This document shows, piece after piece, positions 36,021-45,750 of a stretch of 64,000 nt of DNA. Source of the stretch: JBGVMW01 sp045125095 (lineage in GTDB: Bacteria > Bacillota > Clostridia > Lachnospirales > Lachnospiraceae); the NCBI GenBank assembly GCA_045125095.1, contig JBGVMW010000069.1, positions 1-64,000 on the forward strand. The letters are read 5' to 3'. Every line of letters starts with the position of its first letter. Within the stretch, counting starts at the first letter, position 1. The notes under the pieces are model-generated. The model was not told where the DNA came from. It made no database searches and worked only from the letters and a program-made list of their open reading frames with translations. The position numbers were made by a program, and so were the translations under genes.

Positions 36021-36644
36021 TTACAAAAGCAGGTTTTTCAATTCTGCAAATGAATGTATCTTTGCATAGTAATCAGTAACCTCACCAAATCCATATGCTG
36101 CAAAAATAAACGGAATTTTCGCATAAGCGGCAGCATTGGCATCTCCTAATGTGTCACCCACATACACAGGAGCCTGAAAATGGTTGCGTTTTACAATGGC
36201 TAAATTATTATCGCCCTTTCCCATGCCGGTGTCGCCAGGGCAGATATGGTCAGAAAAATACTTTGTAAGACCGGTTACCCGCAGGAATAATTCAATATAG
36301 CCGGCTTCACAGTTGCTTACGATGCACAGCGGATATTTTTGGGAAAGTGTAGCCAGTGTTTCCTCTAATTCCGGATAGAGAATACCAGGCGTTTTTTCCA
36401 ATGCACGGTGTTCTTCCTCGCAGCAACGGTTTATCAAGTCTACCTGTTCTTCTTTTGAAAGTTCAGGAAAAATGATAGATGCAATTTCCGGAAGCGGACG
36501 ACCGAATAAGCTACGAAGCTTGGCACCGGTAACACGAGTGGTAATGCCGTCTTCGTTTTCAAGAACGTTGTTCCATGCTTTTGCCACAATGTCGGTGGTA
36601 TCCCATAAGGTACCATCTAAATCAAATAAAATACTGTCAAACAT
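36021..36644 (-). CDS. HAD-superfamily hydrolase, phosphoglycolate-phosphatase-like
   Basis: A 207-residue cytosolic phosphatase with the HAD motifs: FDLDGTLWDT (motif I, nucleophile Asp), IVSNCEAGY (motif II), and YVGDTLGDANAAA (motif IV), with a helical cap of the Gph type. The substrate cannot be told; members act on phosphoglycolate, sugar phosphates or pyrophosphate. The ribosome binding site is AAAGGAG, with a consensus -35 promoter upstream. It is convergent with scpB and divergent from aroA. Confidence 0.9.
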   Translation of the reverse strand: MFDSILFDLDGTLWDTTDIVAKAWNNVLENEDGITTRVTGAKLRSLFGRPLPEIASIIFPELSKEEQVDLINRCCEEEHRALEKTPGILYPELEETLATLSQKYPLCIVSNCEAGYIELFLRVTGLTKYFSDHICPGDTGMGKGDNNLAIVKRNHFQAPVYVGDTLGDANAAAYAKIPFIFAAYGFGEVTDYYAKIHSFAELKNLLL

Positions 36645-36675
36645 AATGTACTCCTTTAAAAAAATATTCTATAAC

Positions 36676-36704
36676 AGTATAGAGAGTCAGAGGAAGTTTG
36701 TCAA
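36676..36704 (-). promoter_or_regulatory. Sigma-A promoter of the HAD hydrolase gene
   Basis: Minus strand: consensus -35 TTGACA (36699-36704), 17-nt spacer, -10 TATACT (36676-36681). Confidence 0.8.
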
Positions 36705-36742
36705 AAAAAATAATTGTAAAGATTGTAAAGGAGAGGTACTCC

Positions 36743-38026
36743 ATGTCAGAAAAATATTATGTGAAAAAATTGAAAAAAAAACCAGAACATATTGCGGTAG
36801 AAGTACCTGGGTCAAAAAGTATTACTAACCGTGCGTTGTTAATTGCAGCAATGGCGGACGGTGTCAGTGTCATAAAGGGCGTTTTATTCAGTGATGATTC
36901 CAGACATTTTTTACAATGCCTGATTGATTTAGGGTTTTCTGTTGAAATAGACGAAAAAAATAAGAAAGTTACAATAGAAGGAAAAAATGGAGCAATTCCA
37001 AAAAAAGAAGCTGAGATCTATGTGGGCAGTGCAGGTACAGCAGCCAGATTTTTAACAGCAATGCTGGGATTGTCTGAAGGAACGTATATCATTCGTGCAT
37101 CTGCCCAGATGGAAAAACGTCCAATGGACAGTTTGTTTGCTTCTTTGCAGGAGTTAGGAGCAGAGATTACGTATTTAGGAGAAGAAGGTCACCTGCCGGT
37201 AAAAATTGGAAATCGTGGCATAAAGACAGATTGTGTAACCGTGGACATTGAGAAGAGTAGTCAGTTCTTAAGTGCTTTGTTAATTTCTTCCAATCTGTTA
37301 AAACGTGATTTTAGTATTCAAATTGCCGGCAATCATGGAATGGCATATATTGATATGACGGTTCATATGATGGAACAGTTTGGTTATGAAGTACAGAAGG
37401 TAGGCGAAAGAGAATATTATATCCCGGCACACCAGCAATACAAAGCGAAAGAATATCAGGTAGAGCCGGATGTTTCCGCAGCATGCTATTTTTATGGAAT
37501 GGCAGCAATTTTAGGATGCGAGGCACTGGTGAAGCATGTGCATAAGGATTCTATGCAGGGAGATATTCAGTTCCTTGGAGCATTGGAAGCTATGGGATGT
37601 ACGGTAAGCGAGCAGCCGGAAGGAATGCTGGTGCAGGGAAATGGAACCTATCATGGAATTGATATTGACATGGGAAGCTTTTCAGACCAGACAATGACGA
37701 TGGCAGTGACAGCGATATTTGCAGAAGGACCTACCACAATTACAGGCATTGACCATATCCGTTACCAGGAAAGCAATCGTATTCAGGCAGTACTGAATGA
37801 ACTGACCAGAATGGGAATTGTTTGCCGGGAAGTGGAAGGTGGAATTAAGATATATCCGGGTGAGCCGAAACCGGCGTTGATTGAAACCTACGATGACCAC
37901 CGGATGGCGATGGCGTTTTCGCTGGCAGGACTACGGTCTGAAGGCATTGTGATTGACAATCCGATGTGCTGTAGAAAAACATTTGAAAACTACTTTACTA
38001 TGCTGGATGAACTGTTTGCAGAATAA
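36743..38026 (+). CDS. aroA: 3-phosphoshikimate 1-carboxyvinyltransferase (EPSP synthase)
   Basis: Shikimate-pathway enzyme joining shikimate 3-phosphate and phosphoenolpyruvate. Family signatures seen: VPGSKSITNRALLIAAMADG near the N-terminus, GSAGTAARFLTAML, and YDDHRMAMAFSLAGL near the C-terminus. The inverted alpha/beta two-domain length (427 residues) is normal. ATG 36743 has AAAGGAGAGG upstream; a longer reading from 36698 adds an unconserved basic stretch. The PEP-binding loop reads GSAGTAARF, which may mean a class II-like enzyme. Confidence 0.95.
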   Translation: MSEKYYVKKLKKKPEHIAVEVPGSKSITNRALLIAAMADGVSVIKGVLFSDDSRHFLQCLIDLGFSVEIDEKNKKVTIEGKNGAIPKKEAEIYVGSAGTAARFLTAMLGLSEGTYIIRASAQMEKRPMDSLFASLQELGAEITYLGEEGHLPVKIGNRGIKTDCVTVDIEKSSQFLSALLISSNLLKRDFSIQIAGNHGMAYIDMTVHMMEQFGYEVQKVGEREYYIPAHQQYKAKEYQVEPDVSAACYFYGMAAILGCEALVKHVHKDSMQGDIQFLGALEAMGCTVSEQPEGMLVQGNGTYHGIDIDMGSFSDQTMTMAVTAIFAEGPTTITGIDHIRYQESNRIQAVLNELTRMGIVCREVEGGIKIYPGEPKPALIETYDDHRMAMAFSLAGLRSEGIVIDNPMCCRKTFENYFTMLDELFAE

Positions 38027-38044
38027 CAGAAGAACAAAATCCTA

Positions 38045-38073
38045 TTGATTTATCCAGTGAAACACGATAAAAT
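38045..38073 (+). promoter_or_regulatory. Probable sigma-A promoter of mecA
   Basis: -35 TTGATT (38045-38050), 17-nt spacer, -10 TAAAAT (38068-38073), about 70 nt before the mecA start. Confidence 0.6.
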
Positions 38074-38145
38074 AACGTATCATATAATCATTTAGACAAG
38101 CATAATAAATGAGTGGAGTGCCGTATGGCAGAACGGAGGATACAT

Positions 38146-38919
38146 ATGAAATTTAGAAGAATAGATAAAGAAACAGTTCGTTGTGTTCTGACGGAAGAAG
38201 ATATGCGCGAAAATGGTATAGAAATGGATGATTTCTTTAAGGACCGGGACAAAGTGAGAGGTTTTTTAGAACAATTAGTAGAACGGGCAAAAGATGAAGT
38301 GGGATATGAAGCAAAACACGGAATGCTGTCTTTGCAGATTGTACCACTGCCACATAATGCAGTTTCCATTACTTTTTCTGAAAAAGAAGACGGTGGTTTC
38401 CGTGATATCCTGGAACATATCAAGGATGTGGTTGGAGAATTAGGCGACAATGGCGTGTTTGATTACATAGATGGCATTGAAAAATTAGAAGATGACGAAA
38501 AGATTAAAATGGTAGAAGACTTCATGGACAAATACCAGCGACATAATAAAGAGGAATCCTCACAGATGGTAAAGGAATTGTCTGAAAAGGAACTGACAAA
38601 GTCACAAAATCAAGAAAATGAAGGTTGGAGATTGGTTGTGTGTCAGTATCAGGACTTAGATACTGTTATTGAAAGCTGCAAGGTTTTTCCTGATGATATG
38701 ATATGCAAAAGTAGTCTCTACAAAGAGGCGAAGTCAGAACTGTATTATTTGAGCATTGAGAAACGAAAAAATTCTGACAATATAGAACATTATGTTAATA
38801 GACTTGCAGAGTATAGCAAGCGTATTAACAACGGACAAAAGAAAAAAGCTTACTTAGATGAGCATGGCATTTGCATGATTAGCAAAAATGCAGTTGAGAC
38901 ATTAAAGGGAATGAACTAA
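38146..38919 (+). CDS. mecA: Adaptor protein MecA family (ClpC adaptor)
   Basis: Adaptor that delivers substrates to the ClpC unfoldase. The N-terminal targeting domain matches MecA (MKFRRIDKETVRCVLTEEDM), followed by an acidic linker (about 115-160) and the C-terminal domain (about 165-257). The 257-residue length fits MecA (about 220-250). ATG 38146, with CGGAGG upstream, gives the conserved start; ATG 38113 is rejected. Next gene begins 2 nt after the stop, but a GT2 protein has no obvious link with MecA. Confidence 0.85.
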   Translation: MKFRRIDKETVRCVLTEEDMRENGIEMDDFFKDRDKVRGFLEQLVERAKDEVGYEAKHGMLSLQIVPLPHNAVSITFSEKEDGGFRDILEHIKDVVGELGDNGVFDYIDGIEKLEDDEKIKMVEDFMDKYQRHNKEESSQMVKELSEKELTKSQNQENEGWRLVVCQYQDLDTVIESCKVFPDDMICKSSLYKEAKSELYYLSIEKRKNSDNIEHYVNRLAEYSKRINNGQKKKAYLDEHGICMISKNAVETLKGMN

Positions 38920-38921
38920 GG

Positions 38922-39908
38922 ATGGTAGAAGCACCAGTGACAATTATTGTTCCGGCATACAATGCAGAGCGGACAATAAGAAGATGCATAGATTCGTTGT
39001 TGAATCAGACATATAGAAATATAGAAATACTGCTTATCGATGATGGTTCGGAAGATGGAACCGGTGCTATTTGTAGCAGATATGGACAAAAATATGCACA
39101 TGTCCACTACATTCGCAAAGAAAATGGTGGCGAAGCAACTGCCAGAAACAGAGGTCTGGCAGAAGCCACCGGCAAATATGTATGTTTTGTGGATGCAGAT
39201 GATTACGTGGAGCCGGATTATGTTAGTGTATTGATAAAACCGTTTCAAAAAGGAGATGGGGAATTATCAGTTTGTGGATTTGTAGAAGAATTGCACGGAA
39301 AAGAAATATTTCGTCCTCATTGTGAGAAACGCCGGTTGACACGGGATGATGGACTTGCCCATCTTTTTAAGGAGCAGTCATTTCGTGGGTATGTGTGGAA
39401 TAAGATGTTCCGCATGGACGTGATACGACAGAATCAGTTACAGTTTTGTGAGCAGTTGGTTATCTGGCTGGATGTTGTATTTGTATTTCAATATATGATG
39501 GTAACGAATAAGGTACACTTTGATCCCGTGCCTTGCTATCATTATCAATATTATCCGAATTCCATATCGCATTTAGAAAAAAAGGAGTGCAGTATACAGC
39601 GCTCCTTTGATGCGGTACGGGCGAAACAATATATGGAAACAAAGTTGCCCCTTGCTTATGGTTCTGCCAGAGCAGAGCTTCATATCAGAATGGTAAAAAG
39701 TGCATTGGCAGTGATACGAAACATAGGCTATACAACGGGGGATGCGCATAGTGTATATTATAGAAAATGCGCAAAAATACTACAAAAATACAGGGCAGAG
39801 GTCTTGTTTGACCTTACATTGAAAGAAATGGCAATCTCATGGCTGGCACTCAGCAAGCCGGAATTATTAATGAAATTATATCAAATACGGAAAGAGGTAC
39901 ATACATGA
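38922..39908 (+). CDS. Family 2 glycosyltransferase
   Basis: Inverting GT-A glycosyltransferase of 328 residues. The nucleotide-sugar site is clear: VTIIVPAYNAERTIRRCIDS, LLIDDGSEDGT, GGEATARNRGLAEATGKYV and the metal-binding VDADDYVEPDY. It has no membrane helix; probably works on the cytoplasmic membrane face in polysaccharide or teichoic-type glycan synthesis. The acceptor is unknown. The TGA stop overlaps the ATG of the next gene (ATGA). Confidence 0.9.
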   Translation: MVEAPVTIIVPAYNAERTIRRCIDSLLNQTYRNIEILLIDDGSEDGTGAICSRYGQKYAHVHYIRKENGGEATARNRGLAEATGKYVCFVDADDYVEPDYVSVLIKPFQKGDGELSVCGFVEELHGKEIFRPHCEKRRLTRDDGLAHLFKEQSFRGYVWNKMFRMDVIRQNQLQFCEQLVIWLDVVFVFQYMMVTNKVHFDPVPCYHYQYYPNSISHLEKKECSIQRSFDAVRAKQYMETKLPLAYGSARAELHIRMVKSALAVIRNIGYTTGDAHSVYYRKCAKILQKYRAEVLFDLTLKEMAISWLALSKPELLMKLYQIRKEVHT

Positions 39909-41458
39909 TATTAAATGTTGAAAATCTAACACATGGATTTGGAGATAGAGCAATTTTTGATAATGTTTCCTTCCGCTTATTAAAGGGAGAACATATTGGA
40001 TTAGTAGGTGCCAATGGAGAGGGAAAGTCTACTTTTATGAATATTGTAACTGGTAAATTAATGCCGGATGAAGGAAAAGTAGAGTGGGCAAAAAATGTTC
40101 GTGTAGGTTATTTAGACCAGCACACCGTATTAAAACAAGGAATGACCATTGGAGATGTGTTAAAATCTGCGTTTGATTATTTATTTTCCTTAGAAGCACA
40201 GATGAATGAAATCTGTGATAAGTTAGGAGAAGCAAATGAAGAAGAAATGACTGCCATGATGGAGGAGTTAGGAACCATTCAGGATGTTTTGACAAATAAT
40301 GACTTTTATTCGATTGATGCCAAGGTGGAGGAAGTTGCCAGAGCATTAGGAATCTTAGAGTTAGGATTAGATAAAGATGTAACAAACTTAAGTGGTGGTC
40401 AGCGTACGAAGGTTCTTCTTGCAAAATTGCTGTTAGAGAAGCCGGATATTCTTTTGTTGGACGAGCCGACGAACTATTTAGATAGCAACCATATTGAGTG
40501 GTTGAAGCGTTATCTCAATGAGTATGAGAATGCATTTATTTTAATTTCCCATGATATTCCATTTTTAAATAGTGTAATCAACATTATTTATCATATGGAA
40601 AATCAGGAATTGAATCGTTATGTGGGCGATTACCATAAGTTTGAAGAAGTACATGCTGCGAAGAAAGCGCAGTTAGAGGCGGCTTATAAGCGTCAGCAGC
40701 AGGAGATTGAGGATTTAAAGGATTTTGTTGCAAGAAACAAGGCCCGTGTGTCGACCAGAAATATGGCAATGTCACGTCAGAAGAAATTAGATAAAATGGA
40801 TGTGATTGAATTAGCGAAAGAAAAACCGAAGCCGGAATTTTATTTTAAAGAGGCAAGAGCTGCCGGCAAGACAATTTTTGAGACAGAAGATTTAATAATT
40901 GGTTACGATAAGGCGCAACCCCTCTCAAAGGAAATGAATCTTCGCATGGAACGTGGTGAGAAAATTGCAATTGTCGGTACAAATGGTATCGGTAAGAGTA
41001 CCTTCTTAAAGAGTGTGTTAGGTCTTATCAAGCCATTAAGTGGAAAAGCTACATTGGGGGATTATCTGGCAATTGGTTATTTTGAGCAGGAAATGGCACC
41101 GAGCAATAACTCCTGTATCGAAGAAATCTGGCAGGAATTCCCTGCGTACAGCCAGTATGAAGTGCGTTCTGCCCTGGCAAAATGCGGTCTGACAACCAAG
41201 CATATTGAAAGCAAAGTCAAGGTCTTAAGTGGTGGTGAGCAGGCAAAGGTGCGTCTTTGTAAGTTGATTAACCGAGAGACAAATATCTTATTGTTGGATG
41301 AGCCTACGAATCATTTGGATGTAGATGCCAAGACAGAATTAAAACGTGCGCTGAAGGAATATAAAGGTGCGATCTTACTGGTATGCCATGAGCCGGACTT
41401 TTATGAGGGGCTTGTGGATAAGATATGGAACTTGGAGGAATACTCTCTGTTGTCTTAG
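39905..41458 (+). CDS. ABC-F family ATP-binding protein (ribosome-associated type)
   Basis: A 517-residue soluble protein with two ABC domains and no membrane segment. Walker A GANGEGKST and GTNGIGKST, signatures LSGGQRTKV and LSGGEQAKV, Walker B ILLLDEPTNYLD and ILLLDEPTNHLD. A charged helical linker lies between them (about 235-310). ABC-F proteins bind the ribosomal E site and modulate translation. The length and the linker suggest a YbiT/Ettb-like housekeeping member more than an antibiotic-protection one, though that is not certain. ATG 39905 overlaps the glycosyltransferase stop. Confidence 0.92.
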   Translation: MILNVENLTHGFGDRAIFDNVSFRLLKGEHIGLVGANGEGKSTFMNIVTGKLMPDEGKVEWAKNVRVGYLDQHTVLKQGMTIGDVLKSAFDYLFSLEAQMNEICDKLGEANEEEMTAMMEELGTIQDVLTNNDFYSIDAKVEEVARALGILELGLDKDVTNLSGGQRTKVLLAKLLLEKPDILLLDEPTNYLDSNHIEWLKRYLNEYENAFILISHDIPFLNSVINIIYHMENQELNRYVGDYHKFEEVHAAKKAQLEAAYKRQQQEIEDLKDFVARNKARVSTRNMAMSRQKKLDKMDVIELAKEKPKPEFYFKEARAAGKTIFETEDLIIGYDKAQPLSKEMNLRMERGEKIAIVGTNGIGKSTFLKSVLGLIKPLSGKATLGDYLAIGYFEQEMAPSNNSCIEEIWQEFPAYSQYEVRSALAKCGLTTKHIESKVKVLSGGEQAKVRLCKLINRETNILLLDEPTNHLDVDAKTELKRALKEYKGAILLVCHEPDFYEGLVDKIWNLEEYSLLS

Positions 41459-41482
41459 GTGATAGAAAAGAGGACATTTAAA

Positions 41483-43213
41483 ATGAAGAAACTTCTTGTT
41501 TTTCTAAAAGACTATAAGAAAGAAAGTTTTTTAGGTCCGGTATTTAAATTGTTGGAGGCATCTTTTGAATTGCTGGTTCCGTTAGTTATGGCGAATATCA
41601 TTGATGTAGGCATCAAACAGGGAGATACCGGCTATATTGTTCGAAACTGTCTCATTATGGCAGGCTTAGGTGTGATCGGATTGGTTTGCTCCATCACCGC
41701 TCAATATTTTGCGGCGAAGGCAGCGGTGGGATTTTCAACAAAGCTTCGTTCCGCACTATTTCGTCATATTCAGGGATTTTCCTTTACGGAATTAGATAAG
41801 GCAGGAACCTCAACACTGATAACACGAATGACCAGTGATGTCAATCAGGTGCAGTCAGGTGTTAATCTGGTGTTGCGTCTTTTCCTGCGTTCGCCATTTA
41901 TTGTTGTGGGTGCCATGGTAATGGCATTTACCATTGAGGTGAAAGCAGCGCTGATTTTTGTTGTGACGATTCCGTTGTTGTCGGTTGTGGTGTTTGGCAT
42001 TATGGCAATCAGTACACCAATGTACAAGAAGGTTCAACAAGGTCTGGATGGTGTTTTGCGTATTACAAGGGAGAATCTGACAGGTGTTCGCGTCATTCGT
42101 GCATTTGCAAAGGAAACGGACGAAAAACAGAAATTCAAAGAAGCGAATCAGGAGTTGAACCGCTTACAAACGGTAGCCGGAAAAGTAACTGCATGTATGA
42201 ATCCTGTTACTTATGTAATTGTAAATTTTGCTACGGCAGCGTTAATATACACAGGTGCATTTCAGGTAAATGAAGGCATTATCACACAGGGAGAATTGGT
42301 TGCTCTTGTCAATTATATGTCCCAGATTTTAGTGGAACTTGTGAAGCTGGCAAATCTTATTGTCACGGTGACAAAAGCAATTGCTTGTGGTAATCGAATC
42401 CAGGCAGTATTGGATATGGAAAATTCCATGGTAAAAAACGATGCAATGAAGCAGGAAGAAAAAACAGATGGGTATGCAGTTGCGTTTGACCATGTATCTC
42501 TGAAATATGCGGAAGCCGGTGAGGAAAGCTTAACCGATATTACCATGAAAATACGAAAAGGGGAAACGATCGGTGTAATTGGTGGAACCGGTTCCGGAAA
42601 AACCTCATTTGTTCATTTAATACCACGTTTTTATGATGCGACTAAAGGGCAGGTTTTTGTCAACGGAGTGGATGTGAAAGAATATCCGTTGTCAACACTT
42701 CGCGATAAAGTAGGAATTGTAATGCAGAAGGCAACGCTGTTTCAAGGCACTATTCGGGAGAATCTAAAATGGGGCAATGAGCAGGCAACTGACGAAGAAT
42801 TGTGGCAGGCTTTGGCAACAGCGCAGGCAAAAGAAGTGGTAGAAAAGAAAGAAGGCGGTCTGGATGCTGTTGTGGAGCAGGAAGGAAAGAATCTGTCTGG
42901 TGGGCAAAGACAGCGTTTGACAATTGCGAGAGCCTTAGTAAAGAAACCGGAGATTTTAATTCTGGATGATAGTGCTTCCGCTCTGGATTTTGCCACAGAT
43001 GCTGCCCTTAGAAAAGCATTAAAAGAGATGGCAGGTGATACCACTGTCTTTATTGTATCACAGAGAACGTCTTCGCTGATGCATGCAGACCAGATTCTTG
43101 TTCTGGATGAAGGGGAAGCTGTGGGGATTGGTACGCATGAAGAATTGTTGCGTACTAACACTATTTATCAGGAAATATATTATTCCCAGTTTCCAAAGGA
43201 GGCGGCACAATGA
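41483..43213 (+). CDS. ABC exporter half-transporter A (degenerate-site subunit)
   Basis: A 576-residue type IV ABC exporter half: six membrane helices in residues about 15-300, then an ATPase domain with Walker A GGTGSGKTS, signature LSGGQRQR and Walker B ILILDDSASALD. The residue after Walker B Asp is Asp in place of the catalytic Glu, as in the degenerate-site subunit of heterodimeric exporters such as TM287/288 or LmrCD. The next gene supplies the partner and overlaps by 4 nt. ATG 41483 has AGAGG upstream. Substrate unknown (drugs, peptides or lipids). Confidence 0.92.
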   Translation: MKKLLVFLKDYKKESFLGPVFKLLEASFELLVPLVMANIIDVGIKQGDTGYIVRNCLIMAGLGVIGLVCSITAQYFAAKAAVGFSTKLRSALFRHIQGFSFTELDKAGTSTLITRMTSDVNQVQSGVNLVLRLFLRSPFIVVGAMVMAFTIEVKAALIFVVTIPLLSVVVFGIMAISTPMYKKVQQGLDGVLRITRENLTGVRVIRAFAKETDEKQKFKEANQELNRLQTVAGKVTACMNPVTYVIVNFATAALIYTGAFQVNEGIITQGELVALVNYMSQILVELVKLANLIVTVTKAIACGNRIQAVLDMENSMVKNDAMKQEEKTDGYAVAFDHVSLKYAEAGEESLTDITMKIRKGETIGVIGGTGSGKTSFVHLIPRFYDATKGQVFVNGVDVKEYPLSTLRDKVGIVMQKATLFQGTIRENLKWGNEQATDEELWQALATAQAKEVVEKKEGGLDAVVEQEGKNLSGGQRQRLTIARALVKKPEILILDDSASALDFATDAALRKALKEMAGDTTVFIVSQRTSSLMHADQILVLDEGEAVGIGTHEELLRTNTIYQEIYYSQFPKEAAQ

Positions 43214-44961
43214 GCAGAATAGATGATATGCAAAAAAGCATAGTTGGTAAAGTGCTAACCTGCATTAAGCCATATTCCTTATATGTACTGTTGTCTATTG
43301 TTATGGCAGCAGTTACCGTGGCGCTTACCTTATACATTCCTATTTTGACAGGAGATGCAGTGGATTATGTTGTGGGTGTAAATCAGGTGGATTTCCATAG
43401 CGTATGTGTGTTGTTGATTCGCATGGTGGTAATTGTATTGCTGACCGCTTTGGCGCAATGGATTATGAATGTATGCAACAATCGGATTGTATATAATGTA
43501 ATTCGCGACGTGCGTTCTGACGCCTTTGAGAAAATAGAAATGCTTCCGCTGAGTTATCTTGATACTCATCCATATGGCGAGATTGTAAGTCGTGTCATTG
43601 CCGATACTGACCAGTTTGCTGACGGTCTGTTAATGGGATTTACCCAGTTGTTTACCGGTGTGATTACCATTGTAGGTACACTCGGTTTTATGCTATTAGT
43701 AGATGTTAAGATTACAATTGTTGTAGTGGTCTTAACACCAATTTCCTTAGTGATTGCTAATTTTATTGCGCAAAGCACCCATTCCATGTTTAAAGCACAG
43801 TCTGAAATTCGTGGAGAACAGACAGGATTGATTGATGAAATGATCGGCAACCAAAAGGTGGTACAGGCGTTTGGTCAGGAAGAACAGGTGCAGGAGCGTT
43901 TTGACGAAGTCAATGAACGTTTACAGAAAGCATCCTTAAAGGCAATCTTTTTTTCTTCTGTCACCAATCCGGCAACACGTTTTGTAAATAGTCTGGTATA
44001 TACCGCAGTTGGATTTTTTGGTGCCTTATCAGTCGTTGGTGGAGGAATGACGGTAGGACAGCTTACTTGTTTTCTGACGTATGCCAACCAGTATACAAAG
44101 CCGTTCAACGAAATATCCGGCGTGATTACGGAATTACAGAATGCTCTTGTATGTGCAGCAAGAATCTTTGATTTGATTGAAGAAACACCGCAGGTACCGG
44201 ATAGAGAAGATGCAGTGGATGACCTTGTGGTTGATGGAACCGTGGAGCTTTCGGATGTGGCATTTTCCTATGTACCGGATAAACCATTGATAAAAGACTT
44301 GAACTTGAAGGTAGCAAAGGGACAACGGATTGCTATCGTAGGACCGACCGGTTGTGGAAAGACAACCGTAATCAATCTATTGATGCGTTTTTATGATGTA
44401 AATAGTGGCAGTATACGAATCAGTGGTACGGATATTCGTGAATTGAAGCGTACCTTTGTGCGCAAATCCTTTGGTATGGTGTTGCAGGAAACCTGGTTGA
44501 GTTCAGGAACCATTCGAGAAAATCTGATTATGGGTAAGCCGGATGCAACGGAGCAAGAAATTATTTTAGCGGCAAAGGCAGCTCATGCCCACGGTTTTAT
44601 TAAACGTTTGCCGGAGGGTTATGACACGGTAATCGGCGAAAATGGTGGAACATTATCGCAGGGACAGAAGCAGTTGTTGTGTATTGCCCGTGTTATGTTA
44701 AGTCTTCCGGATATGCTAATCTTAGATGAGGCAACCTCATCTATTGATACCAGAACCGAGATTAAAATACAGGAAGCTTTCCAGACTATGATGGAGGGCA
44801 GAACCAGCTTTATCGTGGCACACAGGTTGTCCACTATCCGTACAGCAGATGTGATTCTGGTAATGAAGGATGGTCGCATTATTGAACAGGGCAACCATGA
44901 ATCGCTGATGAAAGAGCGTGGCTTTTATGCGAACCTGTATAATAGTCAGTTTACAAATTAG
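43210..44961 (+). CDS. ABC exporter half-transporter B (catalytic subunit)
   Basis: A 583-residue half-transporter with six membrane helices followed by an ATPase domain: Walker A GPTGCGKTT, signature LSQGQKQ (non-canonical Gln), and Walker B MLILDEATSSIDT with the catalytic Glu. The non-canonical signature here and the missing Glu in the partner would both fall in one of the two ATP sites, as in known asymmetric exporters. The ATG overlaps the partner gene stop. Confidence 0.93.
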   Translation: MSRIDDMQKSIVGKVLTCIKPYSLYVLLSIVMAAVTVALTLYIPILTGDAVDYVVGVNQVDFHSVCVLLIRMVVIVLLTALAQWIMNVCNNRIVYNVIRDVRSDAFEKIEMLPLSYLDTHPYGEIVSRVIADTDQFADGLLMGFTQLFTGVITIVGTLGFMLLVDVKITIVVVVLTPISLVIANFIAQSTHSMFKAQSEIRGEQTGLIDEMIGNQKVVQAFGQEEQVQERFDEVNERLQKASLKAIFFSSVTNPATRFVNSLVYTAVGFFGALSVVGGGMTVGQLTCFLTYANQYTKPFNEISGVITELQNALVCAARIFDLIEETPQVPDREDAVDDLVVDGTVELSDVAFSYVPDKPLIKDLNLKVAKGQRIAIVGPTGCGKTTVINLLMRFYDVNSGSIRISGTDIRELKRTFVRKSFGMVLQETWLSSGTIRENLIMGKPDATEQEIILAAKAAHAHGFIKRLPEGYDTVIGENGGTLSQGQKQLLCIARVMLSLPDMLILDEATSSIDTRTEIKIQEAFQTMMEGRTSFIVAHRLSTIRTADVILVMKDGRIIEQGNHESLMKERGFYANLYNSQFTN

Positions 44962-45010
44962 TGTTTCGCAATTACCTGAATTGTCCGTTTAGAGAGGGAG
45001 AGAATGTAGT

Positions 45011-45514
45011 ATGAGAAATCAATTAACCAAGAAAGATGTAGAACGAATCGAGCAGGAAATCGAACATAGAAAGCTGGTTGTCCGACAAGAGTGCTTAGAA
45101 GCAGTAAAGGAAGCCAGAGCGCATGGTGACTTAAGTGAGAACTTTGAATACCATGCAGCGAAAAAAGACAAAAACAAGAATGAAAGCCGTATCCGGTATT
45201 TAGAGCGCATGTTGAAAACCTCTGAAATCATCTCTGAGGAATCAGCAGAAGATGAAGTAGGACTAAATAACACCATTACGCTCTACATGGAGGACGATGA
45301 CGAGGAAGAAACCTACCGTCTGGTAACGTCAGTCCGTGGCAATTCCATGAGGAACATGATAAGTACAGAGTCTCCGATTGGTAAGGCTATTCTGGGACAT
45401 AAAGTCGGTGACCGCGTGGAGATTCGCGTCAATGATACCTTCAGTTATTTTGCTGAGATTCGGAAAATCGAAAATACAATAGACGACGGCAGTGATGAGC
45501 TGCGTAAATACTAA
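45011..45514 (+). CDS. greA: Transcription elongation factor GreA
   Basis: Binds the RNA polymerase secondary channel and stimulates cleavage of backtracked RNA. The N-terminal coiled coil ends in the acidic tip GDLSENFEYHAAKKD, with the catalytic Asp/Glu pair, followed by the FKBP-like C-terminal domain (SPIGKAILGHKVGDRVEI). The 167-residue length is normal. The gene is followed directly by a hairpin. Confidence 0.94.
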   Translation: MRNQLTKKDVERIEQEIEHRKLVVRQECLEAVKEARAHGDLSENFEYHAAKKDKNKNESRIRYLERMLKTSEIISEESAEDEVGLNNTITLYMEDDDEEETYRLVTSVRGNSMRNMISTESPIGKAILGHKVGDRVEIRVNDTFSYFAEIRKIENTIDDGSDELRKY

Positions 45515-45541
45515 AAGGAGCCAGAGATGGCTCCTTTAATG
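45514..45541 (+). terminator. Terminator of greA
   Basis: AAAGGAGCC (45514-45522) and GGCTCCTTT (45529-45537) with a 6-nt loop; the T run is short. Confidence 0.7.
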
Positions 45542-45660
45542 GTTGGAGAAAAACAAAGTCGCTTAGTATGGTATACAAGAAAAAATATTGTGCAGATTAA
45601 CCATGTGTAGGTCATAATGACGAAAAAAATATAAAAAAATAATTAAAAATATGTAAAATA

Positions 45661-45693
45661 CCCATTCTCTATTCTAAAAAATGGGTGTATAAT
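45661..45693 (+). promoter_or_regulatory. Possible promoter and palindrome upstream of the atp operon
   Basis: A consensus -10 TATAAT (45688-45693) lies within CCCATT...AATGGG (45661-45666 and 45680-45685), a potential operator-like inverted repeat. The -35 position (TTCTCT) is poor. The rest of the gap 45538-45750 is AT-rich, with no other signal seen. Confidence 0.4.
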
Positions 45694-45750
45694 CAGTGCA
45701 TACATGTGGTAAAAAATACAAATACTGCATAATAAAACATAAGGAAAGGG

